A stretch of 49,795 nt of DNA from Halobacillus aidingensis (lineage in GTDB: Bacteria; Bacillota; Bacilli; Bacillales; Halobacillaceae): contig NZ_FNIZ01000004.1 of assembly GCF_900104185.1 (NCBI RefSeq), forward strand, positions 224,827 through 274,621. Direction: 5' to 3'. A program made the position numbers and the translations under genes. The notes under the pieces were generated by a model, which saw only the letters and a list, made by a program, of their open reading frames with translations, did not search any database and was not told the origin of the DNA. Position 1 is the first letter of the stretch. Every line of letters starts with the position of its first letter. Shown piece after piece: positions 1 to 8,506 of the stretch.

Positions 1-58
1 TCCCTTTGGTGCGACTTGCTCTCTCTTTGGCGCCACGGAGGCTTTATTAAAAAGTTTT

Positions 59-1003
59 TCACTCCAATAGGAATCTCGCTTTTTTAGTAGAACCTCTTCT
101 CTCCTTACAATAAGCGCTTAATAGTCGATAAACCACATGTCTTGAACTGATCCTTAAAAAGTCTCGAGCTTCTTTATTACTAATGATTTTCGCTACCAGC
201 ACAGCATATTCTCTCAATGCTTGTTCATGGGCATAGAGAGATATATGAAAACAAACAGGACATGCCCATTTCATTTTTGTTCTTTTCATCGAATACTTTC
301 CACACGCCGGGCATCTGACTCCTTTTTGCAGATCAGAATAATTCAAATTGTAGCGACTCATGTAGTCAGGGATATACTCCTTGTGGGCATCAACCAGAGC
401 TTGTCCGATCCGGGAGAGTTCTTCCTTTCCAAACATCCTCTTGGGATAAAAACCTTTTTTCTTTTCGATGGTATCAACCAAACTAGTAGCCCGTATGACT
501 TTTTCATAGATACTAGAATCTGAGGAGTCAAATTCCAACGTGCACCGTCGGTTTGTGAAGACGACCAGGAAGTCGATGGGCATACGGGTTCCCAGGTGGT
601 TATACAACCACTCGTCTAATAAATACTTTTGCCGTTCGGCCTGCTCTACAGGATCCTGGAATCCTTCCGTGTCACGACGCATCTCTCTTTTTTCGCGATG
701 GATAGAAATCTGACCGATCATATTTTTAGCTTCAAGGATCAGGATGAATGAAGGGAATAAGATAACGGTGTCGATTTGGAAAAAGTGGCGCCCGTCATTT
801 AGGCGCAGGTTGTGAAGGATGTAATGAGGGCCTTTCAAATAATCGAGGTGAAAATCAAGGGATTGTTCGCCGCTCCAACCGGCTTGTTTTGCGGAGAGGA
901 TTTCCTCTAATTGAGGTATTTTCGTGTGGTGAGGTTTAATTCGATGAAGCAGCATTTCCAGATGAGCAATATCAGGTGGGATGATGCGGGGTTTGATGAT
1001 CAT
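59..1003 (-). CDS. NERD-domain (nuclease-related) protein with C-terminal zinc ribbon
   Basis: The 314-residue protein carries a NERD domain at about residues 40-135: a GWSGEQ segment near 42-47, then QIDTVIL near 76-82 and ILEAKN near 89-94, the acidic/Lys pattern typical of these nuclease-like domains. A C-terminal zinc ribbon follows with Cys231, Cys234, Cys248 and Cys251 (CPAC and CPVC pairs). The start chosen is the ATG at 1001-1003 because GGAAAGGAG lies 7 bases upstream; an ATG 39 bases further upstream lacks such a site. It is a single gene with no obvious partner. NERD proteins are assumed to act on DNA or RNA, but the substrate cannot be told here. The family call is secure and the biochemical role is unknown. 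Confidence 0.85.
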   Translation of the reverse strand: MIIKPRIIPPDIAHLEMLLHRIKPHHTKIPQLEEILSAKQAGWSGEQSLDFHLDYLKGPHYILHNLRLNDGRHFFQIDTVILFPSFILILEAKNMIGQISIHREKREMRRDTEGFQDPVEQAERQKYLLDEWLYNHLGTRMPIDFLVVFTNRRCTLEFDSSDSSIYEKVIRATSLVDTIEKKKGFYPKRMFGKEELSRIGQALVDAHKEYIPDYMSRYNLNYSDLQKGVRCPACGKYSMKRTKMKWACPVCFHISLYAHEQALREYAVLVAKIISNKEARDFLRISSRHVVYRLLSAYCKERRGSTKKARFLLE

Positions 1004-1063
1004 AAGTCCGCTCCTTTCCATTCTATTAAAATGGATGCCCATATATTTGTCCAGAAAAAAGAG

Positions 1064-1099
1064 ATCAATCCAATGGTGGATTGATCTCTATAAATCTTC
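1064..1099 (-). terminator. Rho-independent terminator of the alcohol dehydrogenase gene
   Basis: A 12-bp perfect stem (AGAGATCAATCC with GGATTGATCTCT) closes a 6-base loop and is followed on the minus strand by six T. It lies 4 bases past the stop of the iron alcohol dehydrogenase. Confidence 0.85.
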
Positions 1100-1102
1100 T
1101 AA

Positions 1103-2269
1103 TTAAAAATCAACTTCCTGCCCGTAATAAGCGGCGACAAAGAGTTTTTTCATTTCTTCCACAGACGTTTCACGTGGGTTTGTTCCTGTACATGGATCTT
1201 CTACCGCATTTTCTGCCATCTTATCAACGTGCTCATTAAAGAGCTCTTCGGATACCCCGAATTCCTGCAGTGTATTTGGTACTTCCATTTCACGATTTAA
1301 CTCACGGACCCACTCAATGAGAGCGTCTACGAATTCTTGATCATTTTGACCTTCTAAACCAATTCTTTTCGCCAATGCAGCAAAGCGATCTTCTACTACA
1401 CTACGGTTGAATTGGATGACATACGGAAGATAAATCGCATTGGCACAACCGTGCGGTACTCCGAATGTCGGTCCACTCTTATGCGCTAAGCTGTGTACGT
1501 TACCTAATACAGCATTAGAGAAGGCCATACCAGCCATTGCCTGGGCATAGTGGACTTTTTCACGGCTATCCTTATCTCCTTTGTATGAAGAAAGAAGGTT
1601 TTCCCTCAGGATCTCAGCCGCTTCTTTGGCAAGAGCATCTGTAAATGTTGTTCGTGGTTTAGCTACATAGGCTTCAATGCTGTGGGTTACAGCATCCATT
1701 CCGCTGTAAGCTGTCACACGTTTCGGCATGGATTCAACCATAACAGGGTCGATGATGGCTAAATCCGGCGTTAGTTCAAAGCTTGCCAGTGGATATTTTA
1801 CACCTGTTTCTGAGTCGGTAATTACAGAAAGGTTGGAGATCTCCGATGCTGTACCACTTGTTGTTGGAATACCGATGAATTTCGCTTTAGTACGAAGTTC
1901 AGGCAGCTCAAATGGTTTGGTCGCATCTTCGAAACTAAGATTCGGATGTTCATAGAACAACCAGAAGGCTTTGGCAGCATCCATCGGGGAACCGCCCCCG
2001 ATCCCAATAATCCAATCCGGTTCAAAGTCCTTCACCGTCTCCAGGTGTTCTTGCACAAGGTCTGTGGAAGGTTCTTCTTTGATCCCTTCAATAAGCTTTG
2101 TCTCTACATTCGCTTCTGCCAGGTTATTCTCAATCGTTTCAAGGTTGCCATTTTCTTTGACAGAACCTCCACCGATCACCAGCAAGGCTTTTTTTCCTTC
2201 TAAAGATTTCAATATATCAAGAGCATTTTCACTGAAATAAATATCGCGTGGTATTGTAAAACGGTTCAT
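1103..2269 (-). CDS. Iron-containing (group III) alcohol dehydrogenase
   Basis: NAD(P)-dependent oxidoreductase of the Fe-ADH family, 388 residues, the usual length. The nucleotide-binding motif GGGSPMDAAK spans residues 91-100. The four expected metal ligands are present as Asp192, His196, His259 and His273, in the contexts YSGMDAVTHSIEAY and VHSLAHKSGPTFGVPHG. The ATG has an AGGAGGAGAT-type ribosome binding site. It stands alone, with its own terminator. GbsB, the choline dehydrogenase of Bacillus subtilis, belongs to this family, but here choline oxidation is already covered by betA 9 kb away, so the substrate (a short alcohol or aldehyde) is not determined. The family is certain, the substrate is not. 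Confidence 0.9.
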   Translation of the reverse strand: MNRFTIPRDIYFSENALDILKSLEGKKALLVIGGGSVKENGNLETIENNLAEANVETKLIEGIKEEPSTDLVQEHLETVKDFEPDWIIGIGGGSPMDAAKAFWLFYEHPNLSFEDATKPFELPELRTKAKFIGIPTTSGTASEISNLSVITDSETGVKYPLASFELTPDLAIIDPVMVESMPKRVTAYSGMDAVTHSIEAYVAKPRTTFTDALAKEAAEILRENLLSSYKGDKDSREKVHYAQAMAGMAFSNAVLGNVHSLAHKSGPTFGVPHGCANAIYLPYVIQFNRSVVEDRFAALAKRIGLEGQNDQEFVDALIEWVRELNREMEVPNTLQEFGVSEELFNEHVDKMAENAVEDPCTGTNPRETSVEEMKKLFVAAYYGQEVDF

Positions 2270-2473
2270 GTAATCTCCTCCTATATATTCGGGCTACATT
2301 GGGGGATATTGCCGCTCTACTCTTTCATCAAACAATTTGGTAGGCTCAGCAACTACATTTAGTCATTTATACCTGCAAATCTAGTATGAAAGTATGGAGG
2401 GATGACTTCTTAAAACATTATAAAAATGCCACTTTCCAAACCTCCTGCAGAAGAAATAGATCCTCAATTCTTT

Positions 2474-2507
2474 GAATAAGATTAAAAGAGGGTTTTAAAT
2501 CTTATTC
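2474..2507. promoter_or_regulatory. Perfect 10-bp inverted repeat in the leader of the alpha/beta hydrolase gene
   Basis: GAATAAGATT and AATCTTATTC flank a 14-base loop whose AAAA and TTTT edges can extend the pairing. It ends 27 bases before the hydrolase ATG and is not followed by a T-run, so it is a candidate operator or mRNA leader hairpin rather than a terminator. The rest of 2270-2534 shows nothing I can name. Confidence 0.45.
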
Positions 2508-2534
2508 GAGGAAGAGGAACTCAGGGGGTAGGTC

Positions 2535-3362
2535 ATGAAATTGAAAGAAGCTTATATTGAAGTAGAACCAGGTATTGAATTATTCGTTCAAGAAGCTGGA
2601 TCGGGAGAACCTTTAGTGTTTATCCCAGGCTTTACATTCACGACGGAAGTCTTCTCTGAACAAATCCGTTACTTTTCAAAAACTCACCGAACGATTGTCA
2701 TTGATCCTAGAAGTCACGGGCGATCAACCCTGACGGTGCACGGAAATGATTACGTCACGCACGGGGGAGATTTACAAAAAGTGCTCCATGCTTTAAAGGT
2801 TAAGAATGCAACACTTGTCGGCTGGTCATTCGGGTGCCTGACCGCCTGGGAGTATATTCGTCAGTTTGGCACGGAAGGAATCAAATCACTGGTTTTCATT
2901 GACATGCCGCCGAAATCCCTCTCTCTGAAGCAGGATACAGATTGGGTGGAAGGGCCGCTGGATGATTTAGCTGCCGCCTATACAAACTACCTCAGGCATC
3001 CAAAGGGACAGAGGGAATTTATTACAGCCTATGCATCCGGAGTGATGGTCCAGCGAAAATTAACGGAGAAAGAATTGTCGTGGGTTGTCGAGCAATCCCT
3101 TCGCACGCCATACTATATAGCGGCCAACTTATTTTCTTCAGGACTCTTCGCTGATTACCGGGAAGAAGCCTCAAAAAGCAGTGAAACTACACCGACATTG
3201 TATGTGGTCGCTGAACATTGGGCTCAAACAGCGATTCCCTATTTAGAAAAACTTGCTCCGAAAGCGTCTGTGAAAGCTCTTGGAGGTCACCTTATGTTCT
3301 GGGAACATGGAGAGAAATTTAATAAGATCGTGGAAGGATTCTTAAAAGGATCTCTGGATTGA
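2535..3362 (+). CDS. Alpha/beta hydrolase
   Basis: A 275-residue soluble alpha/beta-hydrolase-fold protein. The oxyanion-loop region is FIPGFT (about residues 29-34), the strand-4 segment is VIDPRSHGRS (55-64) and the nucleophile elbow is GWSFG with Ser98. The likely catalytic His is in the C-terminal GGHLMFWEH segment. A GGGGG-type ribosome binding site precedes the ATG. The gene is monocistronic, between a leader hairpin and a strong terminator. It has no signal peptide, so it is cytoplasmic. Members of this group include esterases, haloperoxidase-like enzymes and C-C hydrolases; the substrate cannot be read from the sequence. Confidence 0.88.
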   Translation: MKLKEAYIEVEPGIELFVQEAGSGEPLVFIPGFTFTTEVFSEQIRYFSKTHRTIVIDPRSHGRSTLTVHGNDYVTHGGDLQKVLHALKVKNATLVGWSFGCLTAWEYIRQFGTEGIKSLVFIDMPPKSLSLKQDTDWVEGPLDDLAAAYTNYLRHPKGQREFITAYASGVMVQRKLTEKELSWVVEQSLRTPYYIAANLFSSGLFADYREEASKSSETTPTLYVVAEHWAQTAIPYLEKLAPKASVKALGGHLMFWEHGEKFNKIVEGFLKGSLD

Positions 3363-3370
3363 TATAAAAA

Positions 3371-3415
3371 AAGCAAAAGGAATCGTGAAGCGACCACGAT
3401 TCCTTTTGCTTTTTT
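3371..3415 (+). terminator. Rho-independent terminator after the hydrolase gene
   Basis: A 17-bp perfect stem (AAGCAAAAGGAATCGTG and its complement) with a 7-base loop, ending in a run of T. It begins 8 bases after the stop codon. Confidence 0.93.
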
Positions 3416-3516
3416 AACTTCTCACCTTCCACATCAGGGGGCACAAAACGAGCGATTGAATTTCGCTTATGGTACGATATGTAAGGTACATTTCAATAAA
3501 GAACGGAGCATTTACA

Positions 3517-4932
3517 ATGGTACAAATCGCAAAGCGAGGGTATACCTTTTTTATCAGTCTATATGTCCTCATGCATTTTATCGTATATTTCATAGGTGGA
3601 GAAATGCTCTCCACCACTCTTTCCTTATTCGGTTTAGCGGCCTTTGTACTCGGATACTTCTTCTTGCCGGTGAAACAGGCAGCGATCTCCCTTCTGCTGT
3701 TGATTATTGCCCTGATTGTTCACATCTCGGCTGGCACTTCACTCATAGAAGGTACTGTATCTGGGTTCACAGTGATGAGTGGACTGATTGCGCTCTTATT
3801 GATTGTTCCTACAATCAGTTGGGTTCTGGAAGAAAAGCCCTATATCGAATCAGTCATCAATTTCGCTCAGAATCTGCTTAATACTAGCCGGAAGTTCTAT
3901 TTTGGAATGATGGTAATCACCCAAATCATTTCTTACTTCTTACTATTCGGATCAATCCCTATGGTCTATAGCATGATCAACGACTTCTTAAGCAATCAAA
4001 AAGGAGAGGCGTGGGAGAATTATAAAGGAACGGCCCTCTTGCGTGCTTTCTCTTTAACGACGATGTGGGTCGTCAGTATCCCAAGCTTTATTTTTGCCGT
4101 CGATGCGCTTGGTGCATCATTAGGCTTATCGATTTTACAAGGATTTTTTATTTCATTCGCAGGTATCTTATTATCTGTCCTGTTCTCCTATTATCAGGAA
4201 CGTCATTATGGCGTAGACCTTACGGCAGGAATCCAGGAACAGCTTGAGAAGATCACCGAACAAAAGAAACAGGATACAAAAGGGAACCAGGATGCACTCG
4301 AATTCGGCATACTTTTTGTAACGTTATTCGGTTCCATTTTTCTTTTCAACGCATTTTGGGACGTTCAGCTTCTGCTCATTATCCCGATCGTAATCGTGGC
4401 CTGGGTCATCCTTTACTTCATCATTCGTAAGAGAAGCAGCGCAATTACGGAGAATGGGAAGACCTATGTAGCGAAAAGCATCCCTAACAAAGCCCAGCAG
4501 TTCTCGATTCTACTGGCAGCTGGATTTTTAATCAATGCGGTGAACCAGTCAGGATATGGTGAGTATATAATAGACGGTCTCTTTTACATTACAGACGCCG
4601 TACCATTCTTGAACTTCTTATGGGTACTCCCATTTGTGGTGATCATTTTAGGGTTCATAGGACTCGGCCCCTTGACGGTCATCGTACTCGTTTCAGGAAT
4701 TTTGCAAGGGGTCGAACTTCCCTATCCACCTGAGATCGTTGTACTAGGAATTACTTCAGGAAGCGTGATTTCGATCATGTTATCTCCTCTGATTTTACCA
4801 TCGATCATCTTGAGTTCTGTGAACAAGTTGAGCATCATTAAGAACGGACTGATGTTCAATTATAAATATGCCATTGCCTTTTATGTCATGGTCCAAATCT
4901 ATCTCCAGCTGTTTGTTCTGTTTTTCTTATAA
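3517..4932 (+). CDS. Polytopic membrane protein of unknown function, possible ion-transporter-type permease
   Basis: A 471-residue, very hydrophobic protein with about 11-12 membrane segments and one long charged cytoplasmic loop in the middle (QERHYGVDLTAG through KQDTKGNQDA, about residues 230-260). I do not recognise a characterised family. The layout of two hydrophobic halves, with a C-terminal segment rich in Gly/Pro (GLGPLTVIVLVSGIL), recalls ion-transporter superfamily permeases. The ATG at 3517 is chosen because GGAG lies 8 bases upstream; an in-frame ATG at 3469 has no ribosome binding site. The gene is monocistronic with its own terminator. Transport is inferred only from topology. 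Confidence 0.7.
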   Translation: MVQIAKRGYTFFISLYVLMHFIVYFIGGEMLSTTLSLFGLAAFVLGYFFLPVKQAAISLLLLIIALIVHISAGTSLIEGTVSGFTVMSGLIALLLIVPTISWVLEEKPYIESVINFAQNLLNTSRKFYFGMMVITQIISYFLLFGSIPMVYSMINDFLSNQKGEAWENYKGTALLRAFSLTTMWVVSIPSFIFAVDALGASLGLSILQGFFISFAGILLSVLFSYYQERHYGVDLTAGIQEQLEKITEQKKQDTKGNQDALEFGILFVTLFGSIFLFNAFWDVQLLLIIPIVIVAWVILYFIIRKRSSAITENGKTYVAKSIPNKAQQFSILLAAGFLINAVNQSGYGEYIIDGLFYITDAVPFLNFLWVLPFVVIILGFIGLGPLTVIVLVSGILQGVELPYPPEIVVLGITSGSVISIMLSPLILPSIILSSVNKLSIIKNGLMFNYKYAIAFYVMVQIYLQLFVLFFL

Positions 4933-4954
4933 GATAAAAAAATCAAAACCTACG

Positions 4955-4996
4955 AAAAAGTTGAGCATCCTATTATGGCTCAACTTTTTCTTTTTT
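4955..4996 (+). terminator. Rho-independent terminator after the polytopic membrane protein gene
   Basis: A 12-bp stem (AAAAAGTTGAGC with GCTCAACTTTTT) and an 11-base loop, followed by a T-rich tail, 22 bases after the stop. Confidence 0.9.
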
Positions 4997-5236
4997 CCAG
5001 GCTACCTTACTGAAACATAAAAAGAACGTTCACTTCCATAAAAAAGAAATGGCAGATGGGTTCTTCGCATATGATTTAAAACGGTCGTTCGGGTTCATAT
5101 GCGCTTTGAACTCTACACTCAAGAGGGAATTCATGAACATGAATAAAGGTTAGTAAACGGAATTCATGACAGCACAATTAATAAGGATTGCCCCCGTTTA
5201 CCGGTCATATGAATGTCTTTTATAAGGAGGTTTCCT

Positions 5237-5683
5237 TTGAAAAGGCTTAATCCAGATAAACTTTTCGTTGAGTTCAGGCATGGTGTTACAAAAACCGCTC
5301 CCCTGTTAGGACGCAGGTACACATTGACCCACTCAGACATAACAGCAGAGCTTTTTCTTACGCTGGGATTGTCGTATGCCTATGACAAGATTACCCCAAT
5401 GAGAGATGAAGTACTTGCTGAATGGAGGATAGAAAACGGTTGCCCCTACCTCTTTGTCTATGTTTATGTGGATGGACAGTATGGGTCTAACCAATCCGCT
5501 CTTCGCAATACTATTTTCAGGTGGGAACTCCCCTTAGCCCTTGAAGCCATCAGGTATGGAGACCGATATTATGTTGAATTTTATCCTGAATTGGATCATG
5601 CTCCCATTTTCATTCGTTTTGATTCCACAGATCCCCGTTACAATCGATATGAGTACTGGGGTACCCCAAAGGATTACAGGTAG
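5237..5683 (+). CDS. Staygreen-family protein
   Basis: A 148-residue protein of the staygreen family. The N-terminus KRLNPDKLFVEF and the segment GRRYTLTHSDITAELFLT are the hallmark blocks of bacterial staygreen proteins. Plant and some bacterial members remove Mg from chlorophyll a; the role in non-photosynthetic Bacillaceae is unknown. I chose the TTG at 5237 because AAGGAGG lies 6 bases upstream and the conserved block begins immediately afterwards. The ATG at 5213 lies before the ribosome binding site. It has no signal peptide. The upstream stretch 5000-5230 contains the direct repeat GGAATTCATGA at about 5126 and 5159. The family is clear and the function is open. Confidence 0.88.
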   Translation: MKRLNPDKLFVEFRHGVTKTAPLLGRRYTLTHSDITAELFLTLGLSYAYDKITPMRDEVLAEWRIENGCPYLFVYVYVDGQYGSNQSALRNTIFRWELPLALEAIRYGDRYYVEFYPELDHAPIFIRFDSTDPRYNRYEYWGTPKDYR

Positions 5684-5720
5684 ATTCGATATAGGTTATC
5701 TGCCCAAGTCATGCAAATAT

Positions 5721-5760
5721 AGAAAAAGGTTCATCCACTGCTCTGGATGAACCTTTTTCT
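5721..5760. terminator. Bidirectional terminator between the staygreen gene and rlmCD
   Basis: A 17-bp perfect stem (AGAAAAAGGTTCATCCA and its complement) with a 6-base loop. A- and T-runs at both ends let it serve the plus-strand staygreen gene and the minus-strand rlmCD, which ends at 5809. Confidence 0.9.
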
Positions 5761-5808
5761 AGTTAAGTTGATTGTGATACGTGCCACAACCTTGTATTTA
5801 AGTAGTGA

Positions 5809-7269
5809 CTACCTTTTCAACACTAACTTCGCCACGGATTCCACATGATACGTCTGTGGAAACATATCCACCGGCTGGATCCCTTCAACCTCATAACCGT
5901 TCTTGACCAAGTACTTCATGTCCCGCGCCTGCGTTTCAGGGTTACAGGAAACATACACGACACGCTTCGGCTTAAGTTTCACCACACTTGATAAAAACGC
6001 TTCGTCGCTCCCGCTTCTCGGTGGATCCATAATCACGACATCCGCTTTCTCCCCGCGTGCAGCCATATCGACCATGAATTCGCCAGCGTCGCCTTGATAG
6101 AACCGTGCATTGGTCACGCCATTGCGCTTGGAATTACGGATGGCATCCCGTACGGCGTCCTTATTCACCTCTACGCCGATGACTTTCCCAGCTTTGCGGC
6201 TGGCCACGAGCCCGATCGTGCCAATCCCGCAGTACGCATCGATCACAGTCTCGTTTCCACTGAGCTCGGCCATTTCAATCGCTTTTCCGTACAACTTTTC
6301 TGTCTGGACCGGATTGATTTGATAGAATGACTTTGCCGAAATCTCAAATTCAAGCCCGCACAACGTGTCGGTAATGGTTCCTTTCCCGAACAATACTTTT
6401 TCCTGTTCGCCGAGAACAACACTCGTATCCCGTTTATTCACATTCAATAGCATGGTCGTAATATCTGGATGAGCTTTCCTCAGGGCCTTCACAAAATTGT
6501 TTTTCCCTTTGAACTCAGAGGAGGCTGCGACCAGCACGACCATGATCTCTCCACTGACTTTGCCGACTTTGATTAACACATGCCGTAAAAAGCCGCGTCC
6601 CGTGTCTTCGTCATACGGCTGCATTTTTGAGTTCTTGAGATAGTCCTTGATGGTATCGATGATTTCATCTGCCTTAGGGTCATGGATAAGACAACGATCC
6701 ATCGGGATGATTTCGTGCGTATGCTGCGCATACAACCCGCCAATGACCTGACGCTTGTGATTCAAACCGAAGGTATTATGGTTCTTATTCCTGTAATCAT
6801 ACGGATGGTCCATCGTGAAAATAGGATCCGGTTTTCCGAATGGCTTCATCAAGTGATCAATCGTTTCCTGCTTGAAACGCGCTTGTGCATCGTTGCTCAT
6901 GTGCTGAAGTTGACAACCCCCGCACTCGTAATAATACGGGCAAGGTGGATCGACGCGTTCTTCTTCTGAAATGAGCACATTCTTCAACTCTGCGTCCAAA
7001 AACCGGCCCTTTTGAATGATGTTTACCTCAGCCTTTTCCCCAGGTAACAAAAGTGGGACTTCCAACTGCTTCCCCTTCCACTCAGCGATCCCTTTTCCTT
7101 CATCGGTCAGACCTGAGCAGGTCACTTCTGCAGTTACAGGTTTTTGTCCACGTGTAGACTTACCTTTAGGTGGTGTATGTGAAGAGGATTTCTGTTTTCC
7201 ATATGGCTTACCTGACCTCTTCGGTTTATTCTTCGTTTTTTTATATCCTTGGTTCTTTCGTTTACTCAT
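5809..7269 (-). CDS. rlmCD: 23S rRNA (uracil-5-)-methyltransferase, RlmCD/TrmA family
   Basis: SAM-dependent methyltransferase making m5U in 23S rRNA. In Bacillus subtilis the single enzyme RlmCD modifies both U747 and U1939. The 486-residue protein has a Lys-rich N-terminal tail (1-40), a TRAM RNA-binding domain (about 45-103), and [4Fe-4S] ligands Cys110, Cys116 and Cys119 in CPYYYECGGCQ, with a fourth Cys in DRCLIHD near 196. The SAM-binding motif is DAYCGIGTIGL, then DPPRSG and the nucleophilic Cys in YVSCNPETQARD. The ATG at 7269 is preferred; a GTG two codons upstream overlaps the AGGAAG ribosome binding site. It is monocistronic. Confidence 0.93.
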   Translation of the reverse strand: MSKRKNQGYKKTKNKPKRSGKPYGKQKSSSHTPPKGKSTRGQKPVTAEVTCSGLTDEGKGIAEWKGKQLEVPLLLPGEKAEVNIIQKGRFLDAELKNVLISEEERVDPPCPYYYECGGCQLQHMSNDAQARFKQETIDHLMKPFGKPDPIFTMDHPYDYRNKNHNTFGLNHKRQVIGGLYAQHTHEIIPMDRCLIHDPKADEIIDTIKDYLKNSKMQPYDEDTGRGFLRHVLIKVGKVSGEIMVVLVAASSEFKGKNNFVKALRKAHPDITTMLLNVNKRDTSVVLGEQEKVLFGKGTITDTLCGLEFEISAKSFYQINPVQTEKLYGKAIEMAELSGNETVIDAYCGIGTIGLVASRKAGKVIGVEVNKDAVRDAIRNSKRNGVTNARFYQGDAGEFMVDMAARGEKADVVIMDPPRSGSDEAFLSSVVKLKPKRVVYVSCNPETQARDMKYLVKNGYEVEGIQPVDMFPQTYHVESVAKLVLKR

Positions 7270-7509
7270 AGGCACTTCCTGTCTTTTCTTGTTTGCCCCT
7301 CATTATAAACTACCCGGAGCTTACGGTAAAACTTATGAAAAATCGTCGGTACACATTGAATTCACCGTCTCTTCAAAAAAGGGGCTGACTTCCTACAGGG
7401 TTACTTTTATTATAGCCCATTCATAAAAAGATGATTATATCCTTCCGTAGTATAGCCTTGATTTCTCCCAACCTTTTAAAGTTGCTTTAAGCGTTAAACA
7501 ATCTTTTTG

Positions 7510-7538
7510 TTGTACCGAGCCGAAAACAATGATACTAT
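7510..7538 (+). promoter_or_regulatory. SigA-type promoter of ppsR-ppdK
   Basis: TTGTAC (7510-7515), a 17-bp spacer and TACTAT (7533-7538). An 8-bp inverted repeat (ATACTATT/AATAGTAT, 7537-7556) covers the expected start point near 7545. The rest of the interval 7270-7509 shows no further element I can name. Confidence 0.55.
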
Positions 7539-7551
7539 ACTATTCAGTAAT

Positions 7552-7596
7552 AGTATGTCACATTTATTCATTATCACAATATTAGTGTGACATATT
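7552..7596 (+). promoter_or_regulatory. Two opposed CcpN-like operators
   Basis: The CcpN operator consensus as I recall it is TRTGHYATAYW. TGTGACATACT on the minus strand (7552-7562) and TGTGACATATT on the plus strand (7586-7596) both match at every position. Together they form an ATGTCACA/TGTGACAT dyad just downstream of the predicted promoter. CcpN represses gluconeogenic genes (gapB, pckA) in Bacillus subtilis in the presence of glycolytic sugars. That fits control of a pyruvate-to-PEP operon. The regulator gene itself is not in the window. Confidence 0.65.
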
Positions 7597-7687
7597 AATC
7601 GGGAAGGTATGAAAAAGTAGTGAGCTGTACATACACACCAGCGATTTCATTTACTTCCTGTATGACTAATAGTGAGGGAGTTGGATT

Positions 7688-8506
7688 GTGACTAATCAAG
7701 AAATGGTTTATATCGTGTCAGATTCAGTCGGGGAAACAGCTGAATTAATGGTAAAAGCTGTGGTGAGTCAATTTTTTGGTCAGGATGTTGAGATCCAGCA
7801 CTTTTCCTATGTGGAGGACAAGCAGGATATTAATAACGTCATCACTTTGGCGAAGTATCGTCCATCCATCATTGCCTACACCATCGTCCTGCCTGAGTTA
7901 AAGGAATACATGGACCACAGAGCTGAAGAAGAACAAATCATTGCTGTGGATTTAATGTATCCGTTGATGAATGCCTTCACTCAAAAGTTCAATAGGCAGC
8001 CCAACCGCGAACCTGGACAGATGAGAAAGTTGGATGAGAACTATTTCAAACGAGTGGAAGCCATTGAGTTTGCTGTGAAATATGATGACGGTCAGGAAGT
8101 TAGAGGATTGAAACAGGCAGACATTGTTCTCATCGGCGTGTCGAGAACCTCAAAGACTCCTCTTTCTATGTATCTAGCGAATAAACAATTCAAGGTAGCC
8201 AACGTACCTCTCATCCCGGAGGTCCCGCCTCCTGAAGAACTTTTTAAAATACCTAGGAAGAAATGCATTGGATTAGTCATCTCACCGGAAAAATTAAATG
8301 ACATTCGTAAAGAACGATTAAAAAGGCTGGGACTAACAAATTCAGCCAGTTATGCCTCATTGAATAGGATCTTTGAAGAATTGACGTGTGCAGAAGACAC
8401 TATGAAGAAGATTGGATGTCCAGTGATTGATGTCTCCAATAAGGCGATTGAAGAGACAGCCGATATCATTCTGGCCATGTTTAATAAAAGGGGGAGCTTT
8501 GCCTAA
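7688..8506 (+). CDS. ppsR: Bifunctional regulator of pyruvate, phosphate dikinase (kinase/pyrophosphorylase)
   Basis: PpsR/YqfL family (DUF299), 272 residues, normal length. Such proteins inactivate PPDK by ADP-dependent phosphorylation of a Thr next to the catalytic His, and reactivate it by phosphate-dependent removal. The N-terminal block VSDSVGETAEL (about 10-20) and the P-loop GVSRTSKT (150-157) are intact. The start is a GTG with GGGAG 7 bases upstream. The stop overlaps the ppdK ATG by one base (TAATG), so regulator and target are translationally coupled. Upstream lie a promoter and two CcpN-like operators. In Bacillus subtilis this gene sits beside ccpN; here it sits beside its enzyme target. 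Confidence 0.95.
   Translation: MTNQEMVYIVSDSVGETAELMVKAVVSQFFGQDVEIQHFSYVEDKQDINNVITLAKYRPSIIAYTIVLPELKEYMDHRAEEEQIIAVDLMYPLMNAFTQKFNRQPNREPGQMRKLDENYFKRVEAIEFAVKYDDGQEVRGLKQADIVLIGVSRTSKTPLSMYLANKQFKVANVPLIPEVPPPEELFKIPRKKCIGLVISPEKLNDIRKERLKRLGLTNSASYASLNRIFEELTCAEDTMKKIGCPVIDVSNKAIEETADIILAMFNKRGSFA

Noticed and set aside
1-58. Repeated CTTTGG(T/C)GC words at the window edge.
   Set aside because: Too short to tell a gene end or repeat from chance; the upstream context is outside the window.
5126-5169. Direct repeat GGAATTCATGA, two copies 33 bp apart, before the staygreen gene.
   Set aside because: Only 11 bp and two copies; it is noted in the staygreen entry but not strong enough for a separate claim.
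7483-7500. A cre-like sequence (TTTAAGCGTTAAAC) upstream of the ppsR promoter.
   Set aside because: It differs from the consensus at three positions, including the second G and the conserved C, which is too weak to list.
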